Below, piece after piece: positions 19,147-28,174 of a stretch of 64,000 bases of DNA. Source of the DNA: Sinomicrobium oceani. Lineage in GTDB: Bacteria; Bacteroidota; Bacteroidia; Flavobacteriales; Flavobacteriaceae. A program made the position numbers and the translations under genes. A model generated the notes under the pieces. That model ran no database searches, was not told where the DNA came from, and saw only the letters and a program-made list of their open reading frames with translations. The stretch lies in contig NZ_FPJE01000011.1 in assembly GCF_900119185.1 (NCBI RefSeq), forward strand, positions 1-64,000, given 5' to 3'. Each line of letters begins with the position of its first letter. Position 1 is the first letter of the stretch.

Positions 19147-20274
19147 ATGATACCAAAGTCTATCTACCTTTTTTCGATCTTTGTTTTCGCCGGTTTTTGT
19201 ATGCAGGCCCAGGAGGAGCTTCCGAACTGGGCATTAGGTCCCTTCGTAAGGCCGGCAGGTGCTAACCCTATTATCTCTCCCGATCCGGACCATACCTTTT
19301 TTGATCCGATGAGCACACAGGAAATTGCCTGGGAAGCGGGTGACGTTTTCAATCCCGCGGCCGTCGTCAAGGACAATCGCATATTTGTCCTTTATCGCGG
19401 CGAAGACAAATCCGGTATGGGTATCGGCAAGCGTACCTCCCGTATCGGGATTGCCGAAAGTAAAGACGGTATCCGTATGAAGCGCTATGGGAAACCGGTC
19501 TTTTATCCGGATGAAGATGAACAGAAAGAAAACGAATGGCCCGGTGGCTGCGAGGATCCGCGTATCGCTGTTACAGCCGACGGTTTATATGTGATGCTCT
19601 ATACGCAATGGAACCGCAAAGTAGCACGGCTGGCTGTAGCTACATCCCGTGACTTAAAGAACTGGACCAAACACGGCCCGGCCTTCCGAACGGCACATCA
19701 GGGCAAATTTAAAGACCTGTTTTGCAAATCGGGATCTGTCGTAACAAAGTTAAAACATGGCAGGCAGGTCATCACCAAAGTCAATGGAAAATACATGATG
19801 TACTGGGGAGAGCGCTATATGAATATCGCCACATCGGAAGATCTGATTCACTGGACTCCCACCCTGAATGAAAAAGGCGACCTGGATCTCATTGTCACAC
19901 CGCGTAGAGGTTATTTTGATAGCGATATGACAGAATGCGGTCCGCCCGCGATTATGACCGATAAGGGAATTCTCGTTCTATACAACGGTAAAAATAAAGG
20001 TGGCGAAGGCAGAGACCCAAACTACACGGCCAATACCTATGCCGCAGGACAGGTACTATTTGACCTCGACAATCCTTCGAAGGTTATCGGCCGGTTGGAC
20101 AAACCCTTCTTCGTACCTACCGAACCCTTTGAGAAAAATGGTCAGTATCCGGATGGCACGGTGTTCATCCAGGGGCTTACCTACTTTAAAAACAAATGGT
20201 TTCTGTACTACGGATGTGCCGATAGCCAGGTAGGCGTCGCCATTTATAATCCTAAAAACAGAAACTCCGATTAA
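19147..20274 (+). CDS. Secreted GH130 family glycosidase/phosphorylase
   Basis: A 375-residue five-bladed beta-propeller enzyme. Family GH130 acts on beta-mannosides: cytoplasmic members are phosphorylases, and some exported Bacteroides members are beta-1,2-mannosidases (hydrolases). A signal peptide (IPKSIYLFSIFVFAGFCMQAQ) places this one outside the cytoplasm, favouring hydrolysis. Family motifs seen are FNPAAV near the first blade, WPGGCEDPRI (Asp in the EDPR motif) and the MTECGPPA block. ATG 19147 starts directly before the signal peptide. ATG 19132 is an alternative, and longer readings would pass the promoter box. No mannan-utilisation operon surrounds it. A GH43/GH32-type propeller is the main alternative call. 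Confidence 0.75.
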   Translation: MIPKSIYLFSIFVFAGFCMQAQEELPNWALGPFVRPAGANPIISPDPDHTFFDPMSTQEIAWEAGDVFNPAAVVKDNRIFVLYRGEDKSGMGIGKRTSRIGIAESKDGIRMKRYGKPVFYPDEDEQKENEWPGGCEDPRIAVTADGLYVMLYTQWNRKVARLAVATSRDLKNWTKHGPAFRTAHQGKFKDLFCKSGSVVTKLKHGRQVITKVNGKYMMYWGERYMNIATSEDLIHWTPTLNEKGDLDLIVTPRRGYFDSDMTECGPPAIMTDKGILVLYNGKNKGGEGRDPNYTANTYAAGQVLFDLDNPSKVIGRLDKPFFVPTEPFEKNGQYPDGTVFIQGLTYFKNKWFLYYGCADSQVGVAIYNPKNRNSD

Positions 20275-20607
20275 TTACGAATCCTTTTACCTAATCCTAT
20301 ATGATTCTTAAAAGAGTAACCCGTTATAGCCCTGAAGTTTACAGACAAGTGATCAAATCGTCGTCCTGGTCACCTGTTATCCCGGTCCTTAAATTATTCA
20401 GGCAACAACCCAATAACCCCATCCAGTCGAGCCATAACTTTTTTAAAAACTGAAGCGAGATGTTATAAAGCACACCAGGTGGACTCCGAAGGAGACCACT
20501 ACACACATAGAACAGCATCTCCATGAAACGCATTATATGTATGCGTTTAGATCTTGGTAGAATCCTGTATGCAATAGACAACATATACACCTTTAATTCA
20601 CTATGCT
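20275..20607 (+). other. Intergenic stretch without a recognised gene
   Basis: About 330 bp between the GH130 and S9 peptidase genes. No coding frame with family resemblance, no strong hairpin and no TAnnTTTG box were found, so the S9 promoter is not identified. Confidence 0.5.
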
Positions 20608-22626
20608 ATGAATAAAAAATATTTCGTATCCCTGCTTTTGTGTTCGCAGGCCATTTTTGCCCAGATTTCGGACAAGCTGGAACCCATTGACATTTTTGAT
20701 CTGGAATACATCTCGGATCCGGTAATTTCGCCCGATGGCAGGCATATTGTATACGCCCGCCATTTTTCGGATATAATGACTGATAAAAACCTGTCTAACT
20801 TATGGATTATCAATGCCGACGGAAGTAATAACCGCCCGCTGACCACAGGCAATCATCACGATGTGCAGCCCGTATGGTCTCACAACAGTAAAATGCTGGC
20901 CTACAAATCGGATAAAGACGGAAAAATGCAGCTATATCTGCACTGGCCCGATAATCAGCAGGAAATAAAACTGACCAACGGAGTACCATCTCCCGGAAGT
21001 GTAAGTTTCTCTCCTGACGACAGTTACCTGGCATTCACCATGTTTATTCCTTCCCGAAAGAAAAAGACAACCATTACGCTTCCCGAAAAGCCACAAGGGG
21101 CCCAATGGAACGATCCGCCCAAATACATAGACGACCTGAAATATCGTGCAGACGGAGCAGGATATCTCAAGGAAGGCTTCAATCATATTTTTACCTTGCC
21201 CGCAACAGGCGGAACACCGCGACAACTTACTTCCGGTGATCTCAGCTACGGAACACCGGTATGGGACCATGACGGCCGCCACCTGCTTTTTGCCGCTAAC
21301 CTACACGGGGACCGGGAATACGAACCTAATAATAGCGAAATATACCGTATATCGGTCAGTAACGGGACTATAGATACCCTGACCACACGAAAGGGCCCGG
21401 ACCGGAACCCTGTGGTGTCTCCAGACGGTAAAACCATTGCCTATCTCGGAAATGACGAAAGGTATATGGGCTACCAGGTAACCCGGCTATACACCATGAA
21501 TAGCGACGGTTCCTCCCAGACCCTGGTCTCCGGAGACTTTGATCGGGATATCCGTAATATCCGGTGGGCCAAAGACAGCAAATTGCTATACTTCCAGTAC
21601 GACGATAAAGGCGATACCAAAATAGGAACTATCGATCTCCGGGGAGAGGTTAAGACCCTTCTCGAGGGTGCCGGAGGACTTACACTGGGCCGGCCTTATA
21701 ATGCCGCCGATTATTCGGTATCGGAAAACGGAACCGTAGCCTATACCCTCGGAGGTACGGCACACCCCGCAGATCTTGCGGTTTTTAAAGGCAGGAAGTC
21801 TATGAGATTGACAGAAGTCAACAAAGATATTTTCGATTATAAGAAACTGGGAAACGTCGAGGAAATATGGTACAAATCCTCTTTTGACGGCCAGGACATC
21901 CAGGGGTGGATCGTTACGCCCCCCGACTTTGATCCTGCCAAAAAATACCCTTTGATCCTCGAGATCCACGGTGGCCCCTTTACCAGTTACGGCTCGGTGT
22001 TCTCCGCAGAGATCCAGATGTATGCCGCACAGGGCTATGTGGTGCTATATACCAATCCCAGGGGCAGTACCAGTTATGGAGAGACATTCGGCAATCTTAT
22101 TCATCACGATTACCCCAACCACGATTATGACGACCTGATGAGCGGTGTGGACGAAGTTATTAAAAAAGGATATATAGATACGGATAACCTCTTTGTCACC
22201 GGCGGAAGTGGCGGTGGGGTCCTGACCGCATGGATCGTAGGACATACCGACCGTTTTGCTGCTGCTGTAGTGGCCAAACCGGTCATCAACTGGTATAGCT
22301 TTGTCCTCTATGCCGATAACCCGGCTTATTTTGCAAAATACTGGTTCGGCGAATTTCCCTGGGACAACCCGGAGCCTTATCTGAAACGTTCCCCGCTGAG
22401 TTATGCAGGCCATGTAACTACGCCAACGATGCTCCTCACCGGCGAATCGGATTTCCGGACCCCTATTCCGGAATCGGAACAATTCTATACCGCATTGAAA
22501 CTTCGTAAAGTAGATGCTGCCATGGTTCGTATCCCCGGAACCTCACACGGTATTACCTCCAGGCCCAGCAACCTGATCGGAAAAGTAGCCGCTGTCTTGT
22601 CGTGGTTCGAAAAGTACAAACGGTAA
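20608..22626 (+). CDS. Secreted S9 family prolyl oligopeptidase-type peptidase
   Basis: A 672-residue exported serine peptidase of the acylaminoacyl/dipeptidyl-peptidase type. A signal peptide (NKKYFVSLLLCSQAIFAQ) is followed by a beta-propeller of WD40/TolB-like repeats ('SPDG', 'SPDD', about residues 45-390) and a C-terminal alpha/beta hydrolase. The catalytic triad can be placed: Ser534 in TGGSGGGV, Asp615 in GESDFRTP and His647 in GTSHGI. The pre-domain marker LEIHGGPFTSYG is present. It probably degrades peptides in the periplasm. ATG 20608 overlaps the end of a two-codon reading (ATG at 20603), which I take as chance. Confidence 0.92.
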   Translation: MNKKYFVSLLLCSQAIFAQISDKLEPIDIFDLEYISDPVISPDGRHIVYARHFSDIMTDKNLSNLWIINADGSNNRPLTTGNHHDVQPVWSHNSKMLAYKSDKDGKMQLYLHWPDNQQEIKLTNGVPSPGSVSFSPDDSYLAFTMFIPSRKKKTTITLPEKPQGAQWNDPPKYIDDLKYRADGAGYLKEGFNHIFTLPATGGTPRQLTSGDLSYGTPVWDHDGRHLLFAANLHGDREYEPNNSEIYRISVSNGTIDTLTTRKGPDRNPVVSPDGKTIAYLGNDERYMGYQVTRLYTMNSDGSSQTLVSGDFDRDIRNIRWAKDSKLLYFQYDDKGDTKIGTIDLRGEVKTLLEGAGGLTLGRPYNAADYSVSENGTVAYTLGGTAHPADLAVFKGRKSMRLTEVNKDIFDYKKLGNVEEIWYKSSFDGQDIQGWIVTPPDFDPAKKYPLILEIHGGPFTSYGSVFSAEIQMYAAQGYVVLYTNPRGSTSYGETFGNLIHHDYPNHDYDDLMSGVDEVIKKGYIDTDNLFVTGGSGGGVLTAWIVGHTDRFAAAVVAKPVINWYSFVLYADNPAYFAKYWFGEFPWDNPEPYLKRSPLSYAGHVTTPTMLLTGESDFRTPIPESEQFYTALKLRKVDAAMVRIPGTSHGITSRPSNLIGKVAAVLSWFEKYKR

Positions 22627-22838
22627 CATTTATACAAATAACCATAGCACAGCACTATACAGCAAGACTTTTTATGACATTGTGATTAGCCACAGGCTAT
22701 TCACACTTGCGGGATTACCCTCCGGGTGGTATCATGGCCTTACCAATTATAAATGTAAGAAAAATAGGGATATTTTTAGTGCCGGGCTCGGTGATGTACA
22801 TCCAAGTCGTATATTTACGACCTTTAATAGGTAAAAAC

Positions 22839-23534
22839 ATGAACAAAACACTGAAAAAACTTTTCTTTATCGCCACTTTTGCCCTTGGAATCACAACGGT
22901 AGGTGCGCAAAAAACATTTGATAACGGAATTGTCACTTATAAAATGACAACTACCGCCCAGGACCCCACCGCAGGAGAAATCAGCATGGACGCCGACATG
23001 ACATTTCACATTTCTGGAAAAGAAGCCAAGACATCCATGAGCATGAATGCCATGGGAATGCAGATGGATGTAAAGAGCCTGATCAATTCCCAAAACAGAA
23101 CGGGAGTGGTCCTGATGTCCTTTTTCGGGCAGAAAATGGCCGCCAAAGTCACCCCGGACGATTATGATGAGCTCATAAAAAGCAATAACGATTTTGACAT
23201 CGAAAAAGTAGAACCAACCAATGAAACCAAAGATATTCTGGGCTATTCCTGCAAAAAGGCGATAGCCACGACAAAGCAGGGCATGGAACTCGAAATCTAT
23301 TATACCGAGGCCATAAAACCCATAGCCATAGAAGGTCTTGGTAATATCAATATGAAAGGTATAAACGGGCTTCCTCTGGCCTATTCCATGCAAACCCCTC
23401 AGGCCAAAGTTAGTTTCGAGGCCAAAAGTATCAAGGAAGGTGGCGTTAAAGCTTCCGATTTTAATTATACGATACCCGAAGGATACAAAGAAGTGAGTTT
23501 TTCGGAGCTCAGCCAGATGAGTGGTGGTATGTAA
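22839..23534 (+). CDS. Secreted DUF4412-like protein
   Basis: A 231-residue exported protein of unknown function. A signal peptide (NKTLKKLFFIATFALGITTVGAQ) sets the start at ATG 22839. The mature part reads FDNGIVTYKMTT... with KDILGYSCKKAIATT and IPEGYKEV, patterns that recur in Bacteroidota DUF4412/GLPGLI-like proteins. These probably fold as a lipocalin- or LolA-like beta sheet. It is unusually Met-rich around residues 50-75 (MSMNAMGMQMDV). A TATATTTA sequence at 22810-22817 is a possible -7 element. It converges on the MutS-family gene with 19 bp between stops. Confidence 0.7.
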   Translation: MNKTLKKLFFIATFALGITTVGAQKTFDNGIVTYKMTTTAQDPTAGEISMDADMTFHISGKEAKTSMSMNAMGMQMDVKSLINSQNRTGVVLMSFFGQKMAAKVTPDDYDELIKSNNDFDIEKVEPTNETKDILGYSCKKAIATTKQGMELEIYYTEAIKPIAIEGLGNINMKGINGLPLAYSMQTPQAKVSFEAKSIKEGGVKASDFNYTIPEGYKEVSFSELSQMSGGM

Positions 23535-23553
23535 CTCCTGAATAGCTGTAGGT

Positions 23554-25329
23554 TCAGTCGTCCGTAATCTTCATTTTCCGAAGCAGAAAAGAAGCGTTCA
23601 TGTTCCGACAGATACCCTCTTTAAATGTATAGTCGAAATACAATTCGTCGTTTACGATTTCCGCATCGAAATAATAGTTTTTCACCTGGGGGATCTTATC
23701 TGCTACTTCACACAGGCTCAGGTCGTGAGTTGCAATGATACCCGTAGCATCAGAAGCCACCAGTTTTTCGACAAACTTCCTGGAACCAATAGCCTTGTCC
23801 GTGCTGTTGGTTCCTTTTAATATTTCATCGAGTATAATGAAATATTCCTCCTTCCCTATCGCGTCCACAATATATTTTAACCGTCTCAGCTCCGCATAGA
23901 AATAGGAAGCTTCGTCAGCCAGGGAATCCACGGTGCGCATACTTGTGATGAGTTTTACGGGGTTGTATTCACAAGCTTCTGCACATACCGGTAATCCCGC
24001 ATTACCCATAACGATCTGCAGTGAAACCGTGCGTAAAAAGGTACTTTTCCCTGCCATATTAGCCCCTGTAACGATAAAAAATTCCTCCCGGTGGATGGCA
24101 TAATCGTTTTTTACCACCTCCGCAGGATCGATAAGCGGGTGTGCTCCCCGAACCGTTTTCAGTATATAAGCACCAGAATTGATCACCGGAAATGTATAAT
24201 CCGGGTGATTAAACCGGAAATTCCCCAGCGTGTTGAAGGCATCTGTAAAATGGATAACGTCAAACCAGTCTTCTACATGGTGCCGGTAGGCCATCATCCA
24301 TTTTTCGAGCCTGTAAGACTGGTATAAATCCCATAACAGAAATCCGTTTCCGAGTGCACCGAAAATAAAATTATTCCGCTGCTCCAGGGCATCTATAATC
24401 TTCGAAAAACGTTTCAGGGTCGCCGAGGCCTGTAGCGAAGACTGCTTCACACGGGCCTGTGCTTCCCTTAGCATGGCCGAAGAAAACGTTTCTTCCTCGA
24501 TATGCGCCAGCAAACGATGATACTGGCTGAACGTATCCTGAGCTTTACTGACCTGCACAGCCAGTGCATTAATTTTTTTCAACCGGACGGACGTCATGGC
24601 CAACCCTGTGAGAAAAAGAAGAAACAGGGCATAACCGGATACCATATCGGTAAAATACAAAACGGTCAGCACTACCGATCCCATCCAAAAAGCACGGTGA
24701 ATCCAGGGCATCAGACCGGAAACAAAAGGCTGATATGCTTGCAGCCAGTTTATAACCGTTTCCGGGTTCGTCTCCGTCCTGATCATCCGGGCCACCGCAG
24801 TAAACTCCTGCCGGAACCTGAGCTTTTCTCCCAGCTCGCGGACCGCTTCCTGCTTTTGGGGTATAGCCGAGGTATCGTTTGAAGTGAGAAACCCTGCGAG
24901 TTTTTGTCTTCCCGGTAAAAGGGCCGTACGATTGAGGTATTGAAAAAACGAACGGTCCCCGAAGAGATCGGTATCCTGACTAAAGGCATGTCCGGGATCG
25001 GCAAACTCATCTCCGTCCGGCAAATCGCCATAACAACGGTCCAGTACTCGGATCTCGGTTTCATTCAAAGCGATGAGTTCTTCCAGTTGCCGCTTTTTCC
25101 ATTGCAGATTGCTGTGACGGGAGACCAAAAAAAGGAATAAGGCTATCCCGGCCAGTATACACGCCGTCAATAACTTCGTATTTCCTGCGGCCAGGTAGAT
25201 CAGAACTCCAAAAACCAGGAACACCGTCAGCCGGAATATGCTCGATACCAGCAATTGTTTTTTAATTTTGCGCAGAGTTTCCTGATATTGAAGGATATTT
25301 TCACGATAAACCGATAAAGGTGTAGGCAT
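23554..25329 (-). CDS. Membrane-anchored MutS-family ATPase
   Basis: A 591-residue protein with a MutS-type ATPase domain at its C-terminal end. Walker A is TGANMAGKSTF (about residues 420-430), Walker B is IILDEILKGTNSTDKA, and the H-loop is GIIATHDLSLCE. It lacks the mismatch-recognition domain. It also carries four hydrophobic segments in two pairs (about residues 38-80 and 210-250), which makes membrane attachment likely and a classical repair role unlikely. Proteins of this layout are widely annotated in Bacteroidota simply as MutS. ATG 25329 (MPTPLSVYRENILQYQ) is preferred to the upstream start at 25356. Confidence 0.85.
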   Translation of the reverse strand: MPTPLSVYRENILQYQETLRKIKKQLLVSSIFRLTVFLVFGVLIYLAAGNTKLLTACILAGIALFLFLVSRHSNLQWKKRQLEELIALNETEIRVLDRCYGDLPDGDEFADPGHAFSQDTDLFGDRSFFQYLNRTALLPGRQKLAGFLTSNDTSAIPQKQEAVRELGEKLRFRQEFTAVARMIRTETNPETVINWLQAYQPFVSGLMPWIHRAFWMGSVVLTVLYFTDMVSGYALFLLFLTGLAMTSVRLKKINALAVQVSKAQDTFSQYHRLLAHIEEETFSSAMLREAQARVKQSSLQASATLKRFSKIIDALEQRNNFIFGALGNGFLLWDLYQSYRLEKWMMAYRHHVEDWFDVIHFTDAFNTLGNFRFNHPDYTFPVINSGAYILKTVRGAHPLIDPAEVVKNDYAIHREEFFIVTGANMAGKSTFLRTVSLQIVMGNAGLPVCAEACEYNPVKLITSMRTVDSLADEASYFYAELRRLKYIVDAIGKEEYFIILDEILKGTNSTDKAIGSRKFVEKLVASDATGIIATHDLSLCEVADKIPQVKNYYFDAEIVNDELYFDYTFKEGICRNMNASFLLRKMKITDD

Positions 25330-25470
25330 GGCTGGAATTTTTAATGAAGCGACCAATGGCTAAAATACACAAACTTCGTAGATTTCACCTATAAACCCTG
25401 CCACCGCACCTCTTAAAAACATCATAAATTTCCGGTACGCTCATCCCCGGGTTATTCGGGTCTTACCTCC

Positions 25471-25478
25471 TATCTTTG
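25471..25478 (+). promoter_or_regulatory. -7 box of the AEC transporter gene
   Basis: TATCTTTG fits TAnnTTTG and ends 37 bp before the ATG at 25516. No TTG is seen at -33. Confidence 0.5.
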
Positions 25479-25515
25479 CACACGGCTTTTTAAAGTAACG
25501 ACAACCAATCGGTAT

Positions 25516-26421
25516 ATGACCAATTTTATCCTTATTGCCGTATGTATACTCTCCGGTATCCTGGTAAAGCATTACAAGGCATTACCACAGGACAGTTTTA
25601 AATCGGTGAACGCCTGGCTTATCAATATTGCTCTCCCTGCGGTAGCCCTCAAATATCTGCCGCAAATGGAATGGTCGGAAGAATTATTGCTTCCGCTCTT
25701 TATGCCTATGGTCGTATGGGGTGGTTCCTATGGCTGCATTTATATTTTCAACACGATATATCCGATGCATAAAGAAACCAGGGCCGTATTGTTACTTACT
25801 TCAGGGCTCGGAAATTCCTCTTTTATCGGCTTTCCGCTCACCCAGGCTTATTTCGGGGATGAAGGACTTCCGATCGCGGTTTTCTATGATCAGTCTACCT
25901 TTATCCTGATCGCTACCGCTGCCATTTTTACTGCGGTAAAGGCTTCCAACGGCGGAGCGTTTCATCCGGTGGCTACCCTTCGGAAAGTATTTTCCTTTCC
26001 GCCTTTCATCGCTTTTATACTGGCCCTGGTACTGCCGCATTTTGTATCGCTGGACCCGGCACTGCCGGTACTCGATGCCCTGGCCGTAACCCTTGTACCT
26101 CTGGCGCTGTTTTCGGTAGGTATGCAACTCCCGCTGAAAGACTGGAAAACCGACCGGGGACTGATGGCTTTTGCACTCTCCTATAAACTTCTGATCGCCC
26201 CTTTATTACTGTTCGGGATATGCCTGCTTTTTTCATTTCGCGGGCTTACGGCGCAGGTCAGCGTTTTCGAGGCTTCCATGGCACCAATGGTTACGGGAGC
26301 CATCATTGCTATAGACCACAACCTGAACCCTCCCCTGGCCAACAAAATTCTCGGAATCGGGATCCTGGTTTCTTTCCTTACCACTTTTCTGTGGTCGCTT
26401 GTACTGCCGGCTATAGCCTGA
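25516..26421 (+). CDS. AEC (auxin efflux carrier) family transporter
   Basis: A 301-residue inner-membrane carrier with about ten transmembrane helices. Family marks include IALPAVALKYLP in helix 2, LTSGLGNSSFIGFPL with the conserved Asn-containing break, and the C-terminal MAPMVTGAIIAIDHNLNPPLA. Bacterial AEC carriers move malate, malonate or other organic anions. The substrate cannot be told here and no metabolic gene is linked. Its TGA directly abuts the stop codon of the convergent gene at 26422, the two forming the palindrome TGATCA. Confidence 0.88.
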   Translation: MTNFILIAVCILSGILVKHYKALPQDSFKSVNAWLINIALPAVALKYLPQMEWSEELLLPLFMPMVVWGGSYGCIYIFNTIYPMHKETRAVLLLTSGLGNSSFIGFPLTQAYFGDEGLPIAVFYDQSTFILIATAAIFTAVKASNGGAFHPVATLRKVFSFPPFIAFILALVLPHFVSLDPALPVLDALAVTLVPLALFSVGMQLPLKDWKTDRGLMAFALSYKLLIAPLLLFGICLLFSFRGLTAQVSVFEASMAPMVTGAIIAIDHNLNPPLANKILGIGILVSFLTTFLWSLVLPAIA

Positions 26422-27816
26422 TCACTGTATGTCCCGGAAAACAAATTTGTGAAGGGTAAAGGTATCAGCTCCGGGTCTTATATTGATCAGGTTAACACCA
26501 TCGGGGACAGGATAACATTGAAGCAGGGTGTTTTTTCGGACCCCGGACCGAAACGAAGAAAAATCCGGGCTATACAACGAAGCATACACCACAAAACGGT
26601 CAAATACGATATGATCGTACCCGGCATCCGAAGAACCGAACCGGGCGTAGAAACCGGCATACCTGTTCCGGTTTACCTGTAAACGGTAATTTTTGAAATT
26701 CCTGGAGTTTATGATACTGCCATCCCTTTTATCCGTGATATAAAAGTTACAGTACGACTTTCCCCGGGTGGAAAAAGCCGAAATACCTATAAAATACGGA
26801 GTAATATCTATGGTCAGATGCCTGTTGGCACTGTTGGCATAACCGAAATCAATCCCCTCAATCGGCTTGTACTGTTGCCATAACTGCTTACCGGAATCAT
26901 CGTACTTACCGATCAGAAAACCGGAATCACCACTTTCGGGACGTACACCCGCATAGCAATAATAAGCCTGTTCCACTGCATCATAAACCACCGCTCCTTT
27001 GGCGTGTTCGGTCGGTATCCTGTGATCAGAAAATCGTCCGTCATGCCCGTTACCACCAGCCGGAGGATAGGCCGAAAAAGAATGCGGATTGAGACGGAGC
27101 ACAGCAAATTTTTCCCGGTCCGGATGTTCCACTTCCATAACCAGTTTTACATCATGCCTCATCTGGCCCCGATAATCGAAAGTCATACAACGATATGCCC
27201 TTGACGTATCTCCGGAAAATTCAGGAAAAGCTAAAACAAAATCCTCCTCAGACACATGAAGCAAAGCCGGCTGTACGCCCTTATAATTCAACGGGACACT
27301 GTAGTTCTCTGTTCCGGACAGGCTCTCTATATATACGGACATCTTTTTGTTTTCTTCAAGAAGGTACACAAAATAGCTGTCGTTCGAAAACCATAATTTA
27401 TTGGCATTTCGGTGCGAACGGATACGAAAACGGCTTGTATTTTCAGTACCATCATCATTCTTACCGGAAAACAGGCAAAGCGTATCCCGGTATATACGAT
27501 ATATATTTTTGTCTCTCATCATTCCGCCGTATTGAAACAGGAAATTCTCCCAGGTTTGTGACCCGGTTAGTAGATCATCCCCACCAATCCTTTCCTTGCT
27601 GCGAAAGCTATACAAATTCCGGAAATCGGCATCCAGTACCGTAAGCCGGGTTTTATCGGCCCCCTTACCATTTTCGAGGATAAATAGATTCCCTGTTTCC
27701 GTAACGTCGTAGTCACTGATGCTATTACCTGCGCCGATAGTAAATTCCGTTGTTTTCTGTTGGGCCTGCAAGCAGAGGGCAAGCAGACAAAAAACCGGGA
27801 TAAAAATGTGTTTCAT
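26422..27816 (-). CDS. Secreted protein of unknown function
   Basis: A 464-residue exported protein that I do not recognise. A signal peptide is clear (KHIFIPVFCLLALCLQAQQ), and ATG 27816 begins it directly; ATG 27822 is two codons longer. The mature part has no catalytic motif visible to me. Repeated short strands with aromatic ends and turns such as 'DADFRNLYSF' and 'YDDSGKQLW' suggest a beta-propeller-like or other all-beta fold. It may share its 350-bp upstream region, including the tandem operator-like dyads, with the divergent phosphoesterase gene. Confidence 0.75.
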   Translation of the reverse strand: MKHIFIPVFCLLALCLQAQQKTTEFTIGAGNSISDYDVTETGNLFILENGKGADKTRLTVLDADFRNLYSFRSKERIGGDDLLTGSQTWENFLFQYGGMMRDKNIYRIYRDTLCLFSGKNDDGTENTSRFRIRSHRNANKLWFSNDSYFVYLLEENKKMSVYIESLSGTENYSVPLNYKGVQPALLHVSEEDFVLAFPEFSGDTSRAYRCMTFDYRGQMRHDVKLVMEVEHPDREKFAVLRLNPHSFSAYPPAGGNGHDGRFSDHRIPTEHAKGAVVYDAVEQAYYCYAGVRPESGDSGFLIGKYDDSGKQLWQQYKPIEGIDFGYANSANRHLTIDITPYFIGISAFSTRGKSYCNFYITDKRDGSIINSRNFKNYRLQVNRNRYAGFYARFGSSDAGYDHIVFDRFVVYASLYSPDFSSFRSGVRKNTLLQCYPVPDGVNLINIRPGADTFTLHKFVFRDIQ

Positions 27817-27944
27817 GGTCAATTAGGAAATTTAAAAATGAAGGTTTGTGTATCTTTTTCCCCGCTACAGCATATCTGAAGCTGTATTTTATCAGGAGGC
27901 ATGAAAAATACGCAGCTATCCCTGTAATTCCGGACCAACAAGTA

Positions 27945-27981
27945 TAGAACAAGTTCTAACAGTACGTAGAATTTATTCTAC
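27945..27981. promoter_or_regulatory. Two tandem operator-like dyads between divergent genes
   Basis: TAGAACAAGTTCTA (27945-27958) and GTAGAATTTATTCTAC (27966-27981) share the inverted pattern TAGAAY-NN-RTTCTA. Their centres are 22 bp apart, about two helical turns, so two dimers could bind on the same face. They lie about 130 bp before the unknown secreted protein gene and about 195 bp before the phosphoesterase gene. No other signal was recognised in 27817-28174. Confidence 0.55.
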
Positions 27982-28174
27982 ACCTCGCCCGCAGCAGAAT
28001 CGGAAGACGGCATGTATTGCCCTGAACAATCAGATCGGCCATATTACGGAAGATCACATACATTTTACTTTAAGTTAATACACAGGACAACTTGTTTCTT
28101 TTCTTTTGTAAAAACCTTAATAGCCGGCCGCTATACTATGCGCCGGACCTACAACAGGAGTAAATACGATAGCT

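Noticed and set aside
20603-20611. Two-codon reading ATG-CTA-TGA overlapping the S9 peptidase start
   Set aside because: Such tiny overlaps arise by chance, and there is no sign of an attenuation structure around it.
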